Source of the DNA: Podospora pseudoanserina
Lineage: Eukaryota > Ascomycota > Sordariomycetes > Sordariales > Podosporaceae
Direction: 5' to 3'
DNA length: 64,000 nt
Assembly (NCBI RefSeq): GCF_035222485.1
Contig: NC_085923.1
Coordinates: 3,162,001-3,226,000, forward strand
Position numbers and translations under genes: made by a program. Below the pieces are notes generated by a model. The model saw only the letters and a list, made by a program, of their open reading frames with translations. It ran no database searches and was not told where the DNA came from. Below, in pieces: positions 11,817 to 22,570 of the stretch (its first letter is position 1; every line of letters begins with the position of its first letter).

Positions 11817-12242
11817 TTGAAATCTTCTCTTCTGCAAGTTCATCTGCTCAAAGACAAACCACCTAGGCAAGTCTACTGCGAGCAACAGACCCCAACACCA
11901 CAACAAGCACCGGTTCTATCGCTAAACCCAGTCAGATCTATAACGTGCTTCAAAATCCCAAACTATCACTTCGAGTGCGGGCACTTCGCCCACTGGACTT
12001 ACCGAGAGTGCAGGGCCTGTATGTTCCTTCATTTCAAGATGTTCCTTCAACTGGCATTGCGGAATAAAACACTAACAGGTCAAGATGCTGCGAATTCTGA
12101 GGCATGCTATCGTCGGGAATATTACATCCCAGATGGACGACGCGGCGATAATCAACGAAGTATCCGGAAGGTTATTTCGGGATTGGTGGGAGGCGGTGGT
12201 GGACTGGATGGATGGACTGGATTTTGCGGAGTGCAGGTGTAG
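11817..12242 (+). CDS. Small hypothetical Cys/His-containing protein
   Basis: One frame from 11817 to 12242 contains a clear 60-nt intron (12019-12078: GTATGT donor, CACTAAC branch, CAG acceptor). Removing it joins YRECRA to CQDAANSEACYRREYY and leaves about 121 residues. The core has the pattern YHFECGHFAHWTYRECRAC, with paired Cys and His residues like a small zinc site, and the tail is Gly-rich. Because the intron is a multiple of three and contains no stop, both spliced and retained forms are open. The start is uncertain and more exons may lie upstream. Many short, unnamed fungal proteins carry such CGH...C motifs; no function can be given. Confidence 0.42.
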   Translation: MKSSLLQVHLLKDKPPRQVYCEQQTPTPQQAPVLSLNPVRSITCFKIPNYHFECGHFAHWTYRECRACMFLHFKMFLQLALRNKTLTGQDAANSEACYRREYYIPDGRRGDNQRSIRKVISGLVGGGGGLDGWTGFCGVQV

Positions 12243-13385
12243 TTAGTGCGTTGGAGAAAAGTAGTTGGTGGATGGGATAGGGGGACTGGATAGGTGACTG
12301 TATATGTTAGTGTACCCTATACCAAATAACATGAACAGCCTGGTACCTATGAGGCTGAAAGTCTATCATGCCCAATCTTGCTGGTTCGGTTCAGTTCGTG
12401 GTTTTGAAAATATCAATATCAACTTGGCGGCTTCTTCAAAGAGCTGAGATGATGCGTATTGCAAGGTAGGTATTCGCCATCTTCCACAAGCCTTCGCGCA
12501 ATGTCACTGCCTCAACTTTTCCTGTCCACAATCTGACGTGCCACGATACCTGCTATCACAAATTCAATGACCGAGACACATGCAGATCAACAACCTTTCC
12601 CCAACAACTAGCAACTCTCCCCTCATCACTGTCACCAATCAAACGCTCGAGGTAAACGACACAGCCCCCCCGACACGCTGGCACCGCCAAGAGAAGGCTA
12701 CAGCGAACCATGCAGGGGTCCTATGCAGGATTATTGCGGCTCAAGCAGTAATACCTCTCATTCCACGGCCCAACTCTTGTCCGAGGTTGATAAACCTTTA
12801 CAAGGACGCGGGTCAGCTCTGGTCTTGGCACCAGGGAATAAGCCTCTTTTGGTCCTGTAATCTGGGGACGTGTGCCTGTGGCTGGCCGTTGGGCAGCAGG
12901 CGTTGACGCTACTGCAGAGGGCGGTTTATTTCCGCTTAAGCTATGAAGTAAGAGGCTTTTATGGTGGGTGGAGATGTAGGATTGGGTTCCTGGTAGCACG
13001 GCAGGCAGTGACCACTGACCGATGGGTTGGGCTGGACACCGACACGACTGGCTAGGGCGAGGCTCTGGGAGAATGGAACCATGGGAAAGTTCAGCTTTGA
13101 GGGGATGTGCGGAGTTGGACCCTTGTTTTTGGATGGGAAGGTCAGGGATTGTGCATATGGAGAGGGCACATGGGGCTGGGTGATTTGGGTGAGTGATGGA
13201 AGGTAGGAACTTTGGGGAAGAAGTGATAAAGAGACGCGCCCTCGGGTTCTTGAGCTGGGTGGTTCTCTTCTCGTTCTTCTGTTTCGCTGGTGCGGTTCCT
13301 GCTTTCCAAGCCGCCAGCGAATCTCATAGCTACCACATCTCTATCCGGCACGGCATAGAAGACTCCAAGGACAACAACCGCCAAC
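12243..13385. other. Intergenic, upstream of the cysteine-rich gene
   Basis: No convincing gene. The right end (13193-13385) is open in another frame and encodes a signal-peptide-like hydrophobic stretch (LGFLSWVVLFSFFCFAGAVPA), which may be an alternative first exon of the next gene or chance. Confidence 0.4.
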
Positions 13386-14547
13386 ATGCTCGTCGGACAG
13401 ACTACCGTTCGCGCCCTCCTCAGCGGCATTGCCATGAACCACCTCGAGATGGTCCCCGAGACGTCTCCCAACCCGGGCGGTCTCAGATTCTTGAGGTTGA
13501 CCAGACAGACCGGCACATGCAGATCAGGAGAGAAGTGGTGTTTGGATGGGTGCATTCCGCTCAGCGGTGTCTGCTGCATATCACGAGGCACATATTGCGA
13601 TGCTGGTTACTACTGCATGGCTGTTTCTGGGTGCTGCCGGGTATGTTGACTTTTGTTGTACAATGACTTACGAAGTGATACTGACGAAGACCATAGGAGG
13701 GACGGACATGCAGCGGCGTCGGCGGGACTTGCGATCCAGGGGAAGTGATGTGCAATAGGGGGTATGTTCTTATCTTTATCTCACACTTGATATGTTTATG
13801 TAACCTTTCTTCAACAGATGCATGCCCTCCAGTGGTGTCTGCTGCCCAGGCGGAGGCTATTGCGATGCCGGTTACGAATGCACAACAACCAACACATGCC
13901 GACGCGCTGGCAGTGGTGGTGGAGGAAGCAGTGGTGGCGGTTCTAGCGGAGGGAGCACCACAACCTGCGGTGCTGGACGCAAGAGATGTGACACTGGCTA
14001 CTGCATCCCTGAAGATGGGACGTGCTGCAACAGAGGAACTGGACGTTACTGCGAGGTACGTATGCTCTCTTCTAACCCCTATCCAGTTTCCAGTTGGTCG
14101 AACGTTTAACTAAGTCCTTGATGTCAGGATGGCTACTACTGCCTCACAGGAAGTGGCTGCTGCAGAGACGGAAGAACGTGCCGACCAAACACGTCTCTCA
14201 CAGAGGACCCTATCACGTTCACCACGCCCACTACCACGTCGACTCCAAGGGCTCTTCCAACCCCCGATGGCGATGACGACGTCGACAGCGGAGCACCGGA
14301 GCCAACTGCTAGTTTTGGTGGAATTGATGACCTGATCGATGCCACCACAACCACCACCACAAGCCCAACAGCCACAGGGACCCTTCCGATCCCGCCTGCC
14401 ATCACCAACGCTCTTCCCGGAGGCGGGAACGGTAACGATAATGTTAATGGTAATGGAGGAACTGGCGCCGGTATCAGATCGGTGGAGGTATCCCTGGCAG
14501 GGTGCGTCATGGGTTTGATGGTAGGTGTGTTTGGTCTGCTGCTTTAA
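13386..14547 (+). CDS. GPI-anchored cysteine-rich surface protein
   Basis: Four exons (13386-13640, 13697-13761, 13818-14055, 14128-14547) give 325 residues; introns are 56, 56 and 72 nt with good donors and acceptors. The ATG follows CCGCCAAC, a typical fungal start context. A cysteine module occurs about three times: CxxGxxxCxxxCIPxxGxCC, YCDxGYYC, then CCRxGRTC. The first two copies are separated by a short piece, and a Gly/Ser linker (GSGGGGSSGGGSSGG) lies before the third. After that come a Thr/Pro-rich stalk, probably O-glycosylated, and a Gly/Asn segment. A C-terminal hydrophobic tail (SLAGCVMGLMVGVFGLLL) fits a GPI-anchor signal. The protein is probably displayed on the cell wall. The signal peptide is not clear from this start; an upstream frame at 13193 has a better one, so the 5' end may need revision. 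Confidence 0.75.
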
Positions 14548-14785
14548 GCACATGCAACCCAACTCATAATTACCCTCAATGTTTATACGAGACGAAGACG
14601 GATAGATATTAGTTCATATCTTTCGTGCTTCAGGTAGCCTAATAATAGTAGAATAATTTTGCTCTGGCTTTGTCGGACAGCGCACAGGACCACCCCCTTT
14701 CCACCCCTATTGTGATATCATAACAGACAACAAGAGCAGCAATAATATAAGGGCTACATCTGACTGTAAACAATATCCCAAGATA

Positions 14786-14859
14786 TCCTCTGTGGCGCAA
14801 TTGGCTAGCGCGTCTGACTGTTAATCAGGAGGTTGGAAGTTCGAGCCTTCCCGGAGGAG
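14786..14859 (+). tRNA. tRNA-Asn (GTT anticodon)
   Basis: A 74-nt cloverleaf without an intron. The acceptor TCCTCTG pairs with CGGAGGA, the anticodon stem is CTGAC / an inexact partner ending TCAG with loop CTGTTAA, and the T arm is GGAAG-TTCGAGC-CTTCC. Anticodon GTT reads Asn codons. Confidence 0.93.
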
Positions 14860-15433
14860 TTCTGATATCTTTTTCTCTTGCTCATACCTGACAACATGAA
14901 GATTGAAGTTACCTGGTGGGGAAAACATAACTTTTTGGCTGTTGGTGGTCAGTTTTTTTGCAGATGGTGCGGATTCTGTCTGCTCTGCTCAAAGTGAGGC
15001 TATTCCCAGCACCATACCTCTCAACTTTTTCTTGGCTTTCCAATACTGACCCAAGCGGGTTTTTAACTGCGGGTATCCTTGTTTGAAACTCGCAAGAAGA
15101 TGAGATTGGAATAAAGTGGCGTAATCCAGGATAATGAATGGTCATATACAGGCTGTCAAAAAAAAAGATGAAATGCATCTTTCCATGTCAAATTGATGTA
15201 GTCCTGCATCTTGATTCTTGAGTCTGTTGAAGAACGATCGAATGCAGAGAAGTGGAGCCCACATGGAGTGGGACCGTCTGTCGCAGAAAAGAAGAGGACG
15301 GAACGAACGCAACTTGTCTTTCGCAAAGGTGGAGGAACAAGTGCATGATCACAAAACTTTATGAGAAAGGGGGCAAAACGCAAAAAATGAACATCGCCAG
15401 CACACTGCAAAAGATGTTGGCAATGGAATCGAA
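14860..15433. other. Spacer between two tRNA genes
   Basis: About 570 nt with no supported gene. Confidence 0.5.
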
Positions 15434-15505
15434 CTCCGGTACGGGGAATCGAACCCCGAGCTTCGCGGTGAAAACGCGATATGTTAACCGTTACACTATA
15501 CCGGA
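15434..15505 (-). tRNA. tRNA-Glu (TTC anticodon)
   Basis: A 72-nt cloverleaf on the minus strand without an intron. The acceptor TCCGGTA pairs with TACCGGA, the anticodon stem CGCG/CGCG encloses TTTTCAC-type loop sequence giving TTC, and the T arm is CGGGG-TTCGATT-CCCCG. It reads GAA. Confidence 0.95.
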
Positions 15506-15805
15506 TTCAGCGGTGAATCGCTTGTTGTTGATGAGAGCCTGGGAATCATGCCACATGTATTCCCCCCTCGCGAAACGAAGCCAAAGTCAAAAGCACAGGA
15601 GAGAGATGCCAGGGTCTTGTTTCAAATATATGTTCTCGTGTGGTGGTGATGGACTTTTCAAGACTACACAGCAAATTCGAGGGAGCTTCTTATGTAACTG
15701 TCCAATCTCGAGGCTCTGGAAAGAGAATGAAAACATACGTGCATCTACCAAAACATTGAAGATTCTATTTAAAACCTACAGTGACAGATATGCACCCTTC
15801 AGCGC

Positions 15806-17673
15806 TCACTCATGGTCCGCAGACCTTTTGGTCAATACATTATCAAGGTGCTCAAGGGGAGACACGACAACCTTCTTGAATCTGCTGCATTTTGCTCCCT
15901 CGGAAGTATTGACACTTCCAAAGCCTTCTCCCCACGTTGGATTTGGACCTATCTCGTCTGTATCTAGACAGGTCAAACACGCAGCCACAACTTGAGCGTA
16001 CCTTTCCCCCATATGTACTGGTAGCTCCCTCTTCACAATCTCCCCAAGCTTCTGCTTGACGACGACCGCCTCGTAGTTTTCTTTTATGTTCATGCCGGCA
16101 GCTTCCCCCAGCGCACTCGGTTCCAAGCTGCCATCTTTCAGCACCGAAAATGACCTCCACAGCCCAATCTCAAGGAGGCAAACGCCCATGCTGTAGATAT
16201 CGTGGCCTATTTTGGCGGTTGCTTCGGTCTGACCGTGTTGTTCGGGGTGTCGATAGACATCTCTCGTCCAATCTTTGGGAAAGTTGCCGAGGGGAGCGCC
16301 GCGGTGCACAACGTGTTGCCAATGAGTGAGATACAGACTGCCAAATCCGGGCGGTGTGTGGGCGTTTGATACCTCACAGCTGAGAGCGACCGAGTCCTTC
16401 TTGCTTGCCATCTTATCCTGTTCGTCACGAACCGAGTCAGGCAAGTCCTCCGAGCTGTCGTTTGACCGGGCTCCCGGCCAGATAGCCCCCTTTCTCTTCA
16501 CTTTCCGCGGTACGTTGCGTTTCCGTAAGCTTTGTTGACTGCTCTTCCGTGTAGCCGCCCTGTTACCCGCACCTCTGTCTCTTGACCTCCTATCCTCGAT
16601 ATCCTCTCTGTCCCTTTTTCTTGCACTGAAGCTCATTGTTCTTTTGATGGTTGTGCCAATTTCCTTGATACCCGTAACAACCCGGTTGATGCCTTGCTTC
16701 AAGGTGTTGCGTCTGGCAAGTCCTCCCCCCGGTGGTGCAGCTGCCTCGGGCGGCTCGGGCGGCGCCGGTACCTCTGAAACCCGCGTTCCGCCAGAGGTGA
16801 GGAACAGAATGGTGTCGCTGCGGATAGAACAGTGCGCAGCCAACCCATCGGAATGGACCTTGAGTACCGCTTTCGCGAGCTGGAGTGTCAGGGAGAACCG
16901 CGCCTCGAGGGACACTTTCTTGCTGTCGATCAGCTTCCTCAAGGTTTGTAGATCTTTTGAGTCCTTAGGAAGTAAATAGATCACCCTGTACCCATCAAAA
17001 CCAATACAGGGCAGAACTCCCCGCAAAAAGTCCGTGTTTTCCAAGTTGTCGGACGTCCACCACAGTCTCGTGGCAACGTGTCTGGCGAGCGCTGTTGCCT
17101 TTGAAGAGTTTCTGTAGGTTTCCACAAAGACTCGCACCGGATAATCGGAACGATAACTCGGGGGCAGCACCGCCAGGGTGGAATACCCCCTTGGCCCCAA
17201 GTCTTACTCTTCATGACCCTGGTGTAAAATAAGTTTGAATTCGCGTCCGTGGTTGAGCGGCTTCAGCTTGAGAGTGTGCATGGCGAGATTGACGATGCTC
17301 TGTAGGTTGTCGATCCCACCATTTATGGTCTCAAATTCGTTCATGACTGTGTTTCTAACCCAGTTGCCCACTGCACGCGCAGGATCGTCTTGTTTTTCTG
17401 TTGCGGATCCGGCACCAATCCAATAGCCTTATCGAGCTTGCTGTGGAGCTCTGTTATGGCGCTTCGAATAGTCGTTATGTCGTTACTGGCGAAGTTGTTT
17501 TGGTAGCTGTTCAAACCGCGGCGCAAGAGTTTCAGCCTCATGGTTCCAAGTTGGCCGTCAAAAAGACGCATTGTGGCAGCCGCTTCTTCAGCCCCCGTGT
17601 AACTGTTGACAAAACTGCGAAGCCTTTCGGCCAGGCTGATAGAAGCGTCAATGGCCCCCAGAATGTCAGTCAT
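15806..17673 (-). pseudogene. Helical-domain/pseudokinase gene, MLKL-like layout, broken
   Basis: On the minus strand, an N-terminal helical module starts MTDILGAIDASISLAERL and resembles the HeLo-like domains of fungal cell-death proteins. A linker (NEFETINGGIDNLQSIVNLAM, LKLKPLNHG) and a protein-kinase fold follow. The kinase part keeps landmarks such as DIYSMGVCLLEIGLW, but the catalytic loop reads HCSIRSDT where active kinases have HRD, and I see no DFG, so it is a pseudokinase. A basic Ser/Arg-rich insert of about 110 residues splits the fold. A membrane-active helical module plus pseudokinase is the layout of MLKL and its fungal and plant counterparts, which act in regulated cell death or incompatibility. 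The reading is interrupted at about two points between the modules, while the pseudokinase half (about 464 codons) is open. It is either a recent pseudogene or a locus with sequence errors. Confidence 0.6.
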
Positions 17674-19738
17674 GATAACGAAGGTTGGGCTGCTCCTGCG
17701 CGGTTGGTGTGTAAAGTGATCAACGGGCCAAAAGCCGAGCTGTTGGGAGACAAATCCTCAAGTGGCCGGAGTCCGGACATCTTATCAGCTTCCAGCAACC
17801 CAACAACAGAACCTCTAGGTGGGGAACAAGTGCCTTCCTTGTTGACGTGGCCGGGAGAAAAGAGAATAATGCATGTAAGGCTCTGACTAAAAATGCAGCC
17901 AACCCCCCTTTTGGTCACCACAACCAATCGCGGACGCAGTCCAAATCTCTTGGTTGTACGATGGCTGCAGATTCAGTGTCTTGAACAACCAGTGATAGCC
18001 ATTTCTTCCTCTCGCGCCATTGATATACTGACATACACCACAACCTCAAGGGTCCCAAAGGTAGCGACGTGGCACTTGGCGCTGACCAGTGACCTCAGCC
18101 TATCGCGGCTACAGTTATCTGAATAGATTGCTCAATGAGTTGACACAAAGGGCCAAACTGTCCCCTCGAGATACTCAGTAATCCCCGATGCTGCAGACTT
18201 CAGGGAGGGTAATAAGCTGAGTTGAGATGGGATGCCGCTCGATTTATCCCATCCCACGGCTCCGGGACCTTCGGCTCATCCCCAACCCTCGCTGTTTGGC
18301 TCATCTCACCGGTTCATGAAGCTTCCGGGCGGTTTTCCAGCCCACCATCTTTCTTGGCAGGGTTATTAGCCACACGGCCGCCCTCACCCTCACCCTCACC
18401 AACTAGAGACTGTAGTCCGTGTGACAAGGGCTGGATATCAGGGTCTGGAACAGTAGTTCAATTCAGCTAACAATCTTCAATAGCATCGAAGCCCTTGGGG
18501 AAGAAAAGAAGAAGATCTAGGAATACAAACAGGCCCAGAAGACACGTATTTATCCATCACTAAGTAGTCCGTGCCCTGTGGCCTCACCCTTGATTGCCTG
18601 CCTCACTTCCAACCACTGGCTCACGACGTGCAGGTAGATAGCAGTTGGGCCGTGGTGTGGCCGGTTGGTCCGTTGACGTGTGACAGTCCGGGATCCCCTA
18701 AGTTAAGCTCAGGGGTCGACCTAACGACAACCTCAACACCACAAACCCAGCCACTACCAGTATTCTAGAGATTTAAAAAGCCTTAGGAAATATAGAAATA
18801 TACCACACGGCGTAAGATACAACGGGCGTTGAATGTAACCAACCCCACAGAAAAATCAAGCAATTTTGGCTTATCCCACAGTACCATCCCATCGGATAGG
18901 TAAGATGAGACCGTCCCATCTCATTAGCCACCATGACTGGAGTGAATCTTGGGCAAAGTACACTGGAAACAGGTGTATGAATAACGAGATATGTACAGGG
19001 AGAGACTGAGGGTCTCTAAACACACACAGGTGGTTGTAGTTGAGGCAACATGGAAAAGACGAAAGGAAAGGAAAGGCAAGACAGCCAGTTGCTGTGAAAT
19101 TCACATATGTTGAGGTTGGCCATATTGGCCTAAGACAGAGCTATTCAAAAGAGTGTACGTACCGCACCCACAAATATCCATCATTTTTGGACGAGATTTG
19201 ATTCTTGAAAATCAACACCTCAGCAAAACTTTCTCGCACAAAGTCTGCCTTGTCGCCGCACTGTTGGTGGGTGTAACATGAAAGGGGTGACCGTGAACCG
19301 GCTTTCATGGGTCCCTCGATGTCCGGTTGTAGCACAAGATTTCCCAGTCTGCCTCGAGTAGACGAACTCCAAATTCTATGGCTTGCTGCTGCTTTGGGAA
19401 TAATTTTAGCGTGAAAGAAGGCGAAAGCAGGCCAATCAGAAGCCGTTCCGTGCCCCCGGCCTCGACGTCGCCGGCTCCGGACCCACTGCGACGCCAACAA
19501 GACCGGAGCGACGGGAGGGCGAAAAAGTTGAATGGCTAATTTCCAGTGCCATCAGAGAAAGAACTAGATGTGAAACCTAGCAAGTACATATCTCCTACTC
19601 AGCGGGGGGGACTATTGGGCGTATTGTCTCCAGTGAGCAATGTTAATTCCTACTCTTCCACAGATATCCTCACAGCAACTAACCTCCTCAAAAACTACAT
19701 CGCCCTTCTTCCACCCAACGTCACTCCTGCTCCTCCTC
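17674..19738. other. Intergenic region, 2 kb
   Basis: Upstream of the pseudokinase gene and downstream of rap1. Only short chance frames are seen. No repeats beyond a short CCCTCA tract near 18380. Confidence 0.5.
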
Positions 19739-21629
19739 CTACTCCTCCTCCACCTCCACCCCCTGAAACCTCTCACCAGCAAACCACTCCACCGCAAACC
19801 AAAACTCTTCCAAAACCCCCTCAAACCCCTCCTTCAGCGCCTGCACCACACTCCTCTCCCCCTCCTCCCTCAACTCCTGATCATCCACAAACCCCAACCC
19901 CTCCGCAATAAGCACCCACGCGGCCGGCGAAGGCGGGTACCCAACCTCCACAACCTCAGACCACAAATCCCAACAGTCCACCTCCCGCCCAAACACCGTC
20001 ACAGTCTCGCTCGGTTCAGGTAGTTCATTAAACTCACTAAACATACGCCTTAACTCCAACCAGGACTCCCTCGAGGTTATCAACCCATTCATGTTCTTCC
20101 GTGATCGAATCCTAGCTTGCTCGAGCTCTTTCCGCTGCGCAGGCGTCGGAGCCTGCGGTGTTTCCGCTACTGCGGCGGACACCTGAGTTGAAAAGGCAGG
20201 GCTGTCGATATTGGGGGCAGAGACTTGCGTTAGGAACCCAGAAGAGGTCTCATTGGTCGCCGGCGGTAGTGGTGTACTGCTAGAAGCACCCGCTGTTCTC
20301 TCGGATTGCCCCCCCTGAGTAGGTTTTAGCGGGGTAGACGCCCCTTTCCGTGCCTTTTCCGCTCGAATCCGCTTCAGCTTTCGTTTCAGCTCCTCTTTCT
20401 GGCTGCCTGATGGCAATGGTGGCGACGATGCCGCACTGGCAGCTCGGGGTTGTTTCTCCCGCTCTTCCACCCAGCTTGAGGCCTGGGCCTGGTCTGCTGT
20501 ACTCGTTTGGCTGGTTGACTTGGCTTGTTTTGCAGCTTTGGCCTCCGCCATCTTTCTCTTTTTTTCCCGGAGTGCCTCATATTTTTCCTTGTCTTTCTGG
20601 CTCAATTCCAGTTGCGTTGTGGGCGGTGCCGTGGGCGTGCGGGACGGAACAGTATCACTGGCGGTAGACTTCCGCGGTCGCTTTGCTGGCGGCAGCTCAT
20701 CGCCGGAGCCAGAATCCCTTCGTTTCGACAAGGTCTTGACGTATCGATTCCGCCACGACTGCCAGGTATGATGTGGGTACTGTTCTTCCAGCTCTTTGTA
20801 TGCATTCTGCCCAGACTCTGACCCTTGCCACCTACCCAGATGCTGAAGCAGAATCTCATCATCTTGATTTGTGAATTCCCTCCTCTTAGCCAACTTCTTT
20901 CCGACAGTCGACGATGCAGTCGATGGCGGTGCAGCTCGTGCATCACTTGACGATTTAGACTTGACTAGCGTCGGGATGGGAGGCGGAAGCGGGTGGACAG
21001 ACTGTTGTGGTGGGAGGTGTAAAAGTTTCTCAACGTATCGTGACCGCCAGGACTGGTAAGTGTGGTGAGGGTACTAGAAACGGATAGTCAGAAACAGCCG
21101 CTATTTGTGGTCAACGAGCCGTCGTACCTTTGCAGCCAGTTCTCGATAGATGGCATTGCCCTTGATGCTCTCCCCGGCCTCTTCCTTCTGCCTGATCCAG
21201 CTCAGGAGCATCTGATCATCTTTCGGTGTGAAGGGGGTTTTCGTACCCTTCTTGACGGGAGCAGAAGAGCCGACTGGAGTCGCAGTTGGAACAGCAACAA
21301 GATACTCCTCCTTGTTGACAATTTCCCCCTTGGAAACGCAATCCTCGACAAATTTGGAAGAGACAGCACCAGCCGGAGCACCATGTGTAATGAGATAGTC
21401 CCAGATCAGCACATCGGCAAACTTCTCCATTTCTACGATTTTGCCGCCATTGTTCTGTGTCATCTGTTAGTCTTTGTCAACCACAGATGGTGGTGGAAAC
21501 ACCTACCTTGATCTTTCCAAGAACCTCACTGCGAAGAGGCAACCGCCTGGATACGAAGAACTTGAGACCATTGAACAGAGTACCCTCGTAACATCCATTG
21601 ACCCCCTCGTAGACAATTGGTTGTGGCAT
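19739..21629 (-). CDS. rap1: Telomere-binding protein Rap1 (BRCT, two Myb-like domains)
   Basis: Rap1 binds telomeric complexes, controls telomere length and silencing, and protects chromosome ends. Three exons on the minus strand (21629-21507, 21463-21128, 21073-19739) give 597 residues; introns are 43 nt (GTAGGT to ACTAACAG) and 54 nt (GTACGA to TTTCTAG), both phase 0. The domain order fits: BRCT at about 1-103 (YEGVNGCYEGTLFNGLKFFV to DYLITHGAP), a Myb-like domain at about 117-175 (FTPKDDQMLLSWI to YPHHTYQSWRSRYV), a second at about 216-270 (FTNQDDEILLQHL to YPHHTWQSWRNRYV), then a long charged Ser/Ala linker with basic KRPRK. A folded C-terminal region at about 470-597 (WDLWSEVVEVGYPPSPAAW) is either the Rap1 C-terminal domain or ARID-like. 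Two telomere repeats sit just upstream of the ATG. It is divergent from swf1 across 0.94 kb. Confidence 0.88.
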
Positions 21630-21645
21630 GGCAGCGGGGTGGCGG

Positions 21646-21659
21646 CTAACCCTAACCCT
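21646..21659 (-). promoter_or_regulatory. Telomere-repeat motif (telobox) at rap1
   Basis: On the rap1 sense strand AGGGTTAGGGTTAG, two telomere units, ends 16 nt before the ATG. Teloboxes are known sites for Myb-type telomere factors such as Tbf1/Teb1 at gene promoters. A regulatory role here is inferred. Confidence 0.55.
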
Positions 21660-22299
21660 TCAGGGTTGTCGCTTACGAGACTGTGGTGCTCGATGCAGCT
21701 ATGCAATGGGAGGGGCCGCTGATCGCTCAGAGCATCATGGGAGATCCCCTATTCCACTGCATATGATGGCCGAAGTGGCGTAGCAGAGTCGAGCAAGCAG
21801 TCTTGAGGGTGAGGAGTTGCGAGCAGTTGGTCGCCGTCAAAGACCCGATGTGGAAGGGACCAGGGTTAATTGTGGCGCCGAGCGATTCGCAAGCCAAGTG
21901 TCTGCGCTTTCTGTCCCACGGCTTGAATATTATTGACACTGCTTCGGTTGTATAGAAATGGGTGATTAGTTGTAAGTAATCCAGTAGAATCACGTCGCCC
22001 AAAAGCTGTCGATGGTTGGGTTATTGAACAAAGTTGCTTTTTTTCCGTTTATTCATGCTATCTGTTGGCACGCGTCAAGTTGGGGTGTCGCGCAATCACG
22101 AGACGTTGGAAGTGGGGGTGTCAAAAGGTCGAAGAAAAACGGGGCTTCTCGAACAAGCTGGGGTTCTTGGGTTTGCTGATGTAAGCACCGCTTCTTCAGC
22201 TCATTGAGGCCTCGTTTTCAACTCGTTCTCACGACTCGAACCGGTGGACTTGAGAATGAGAATGGAAAATAAGAATCGCGGCTTTTTCTTGACATCTTA

Positions 22300-22300
22300 G

Positions 22301-22331
<31 letters not shown>

Positions 22332-22337
22332 TATATT
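22300..22337. repeat. (AT)n microsatellite
   Basis: About 18 AT units with one interrupting C, in the swf1 promoter about 230 nt before its start codon. It may act as a poly(dA:dT)-like open region. Confidence 0.9.
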
Positions 22338-22467
22338 ATCGAGCTCTTATTCGTTTAAGCTTTTTCGAGATTCCTCTTTGCGCCGCCAAGTTCAGCTCCA
22401 CACAACGCCGCTCGCTCACTCATCCGTAAGGGACACAACCAACGTCCGCCGTTTGAAGCTGACCACC

Positions 22468-22491
22468 ATGGGTTGTATTCCATCCACATAA
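22468..22491 (+). promoter_or_regulatory. Seven-codon upstream ORF before swf1
   Basis: ATG in an excellent context (ACCACCATGG) opens MGCIPST and stops 79 nt before the swf1 ATG. A second tiny ORF, ATG CAA TAA, follows at 22501. If transcribed, both would lower initiation at swf1. Confidence 0.4.
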
Positions 22492-22570
22492 CACCGAAAA
22501 ATGCAATAAAGTCTCCTGTTCTATTATTCAGTAATAATAGTCAAGAGGGGTGCTCAAACTCGGCGTCAAA

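Larger units (their letters stand above)
21630..22570. promoter_or_regulatory. Divergent rap1/swf1 promoter region
   Basis: A shared 0.94-kb upstream region. It holds the rap1 telobox, an AT dinucleotide tract and two short upstream ORFs before swf1. No gene is seen. Confidence 0.6.

Noticed and set aside
15252-15995. 247-codon plus-strand frame
   Set aside because: It runs straight through the minus-strand tRNA-Glu and into the pseudokinase gene, so it is a chance frame.
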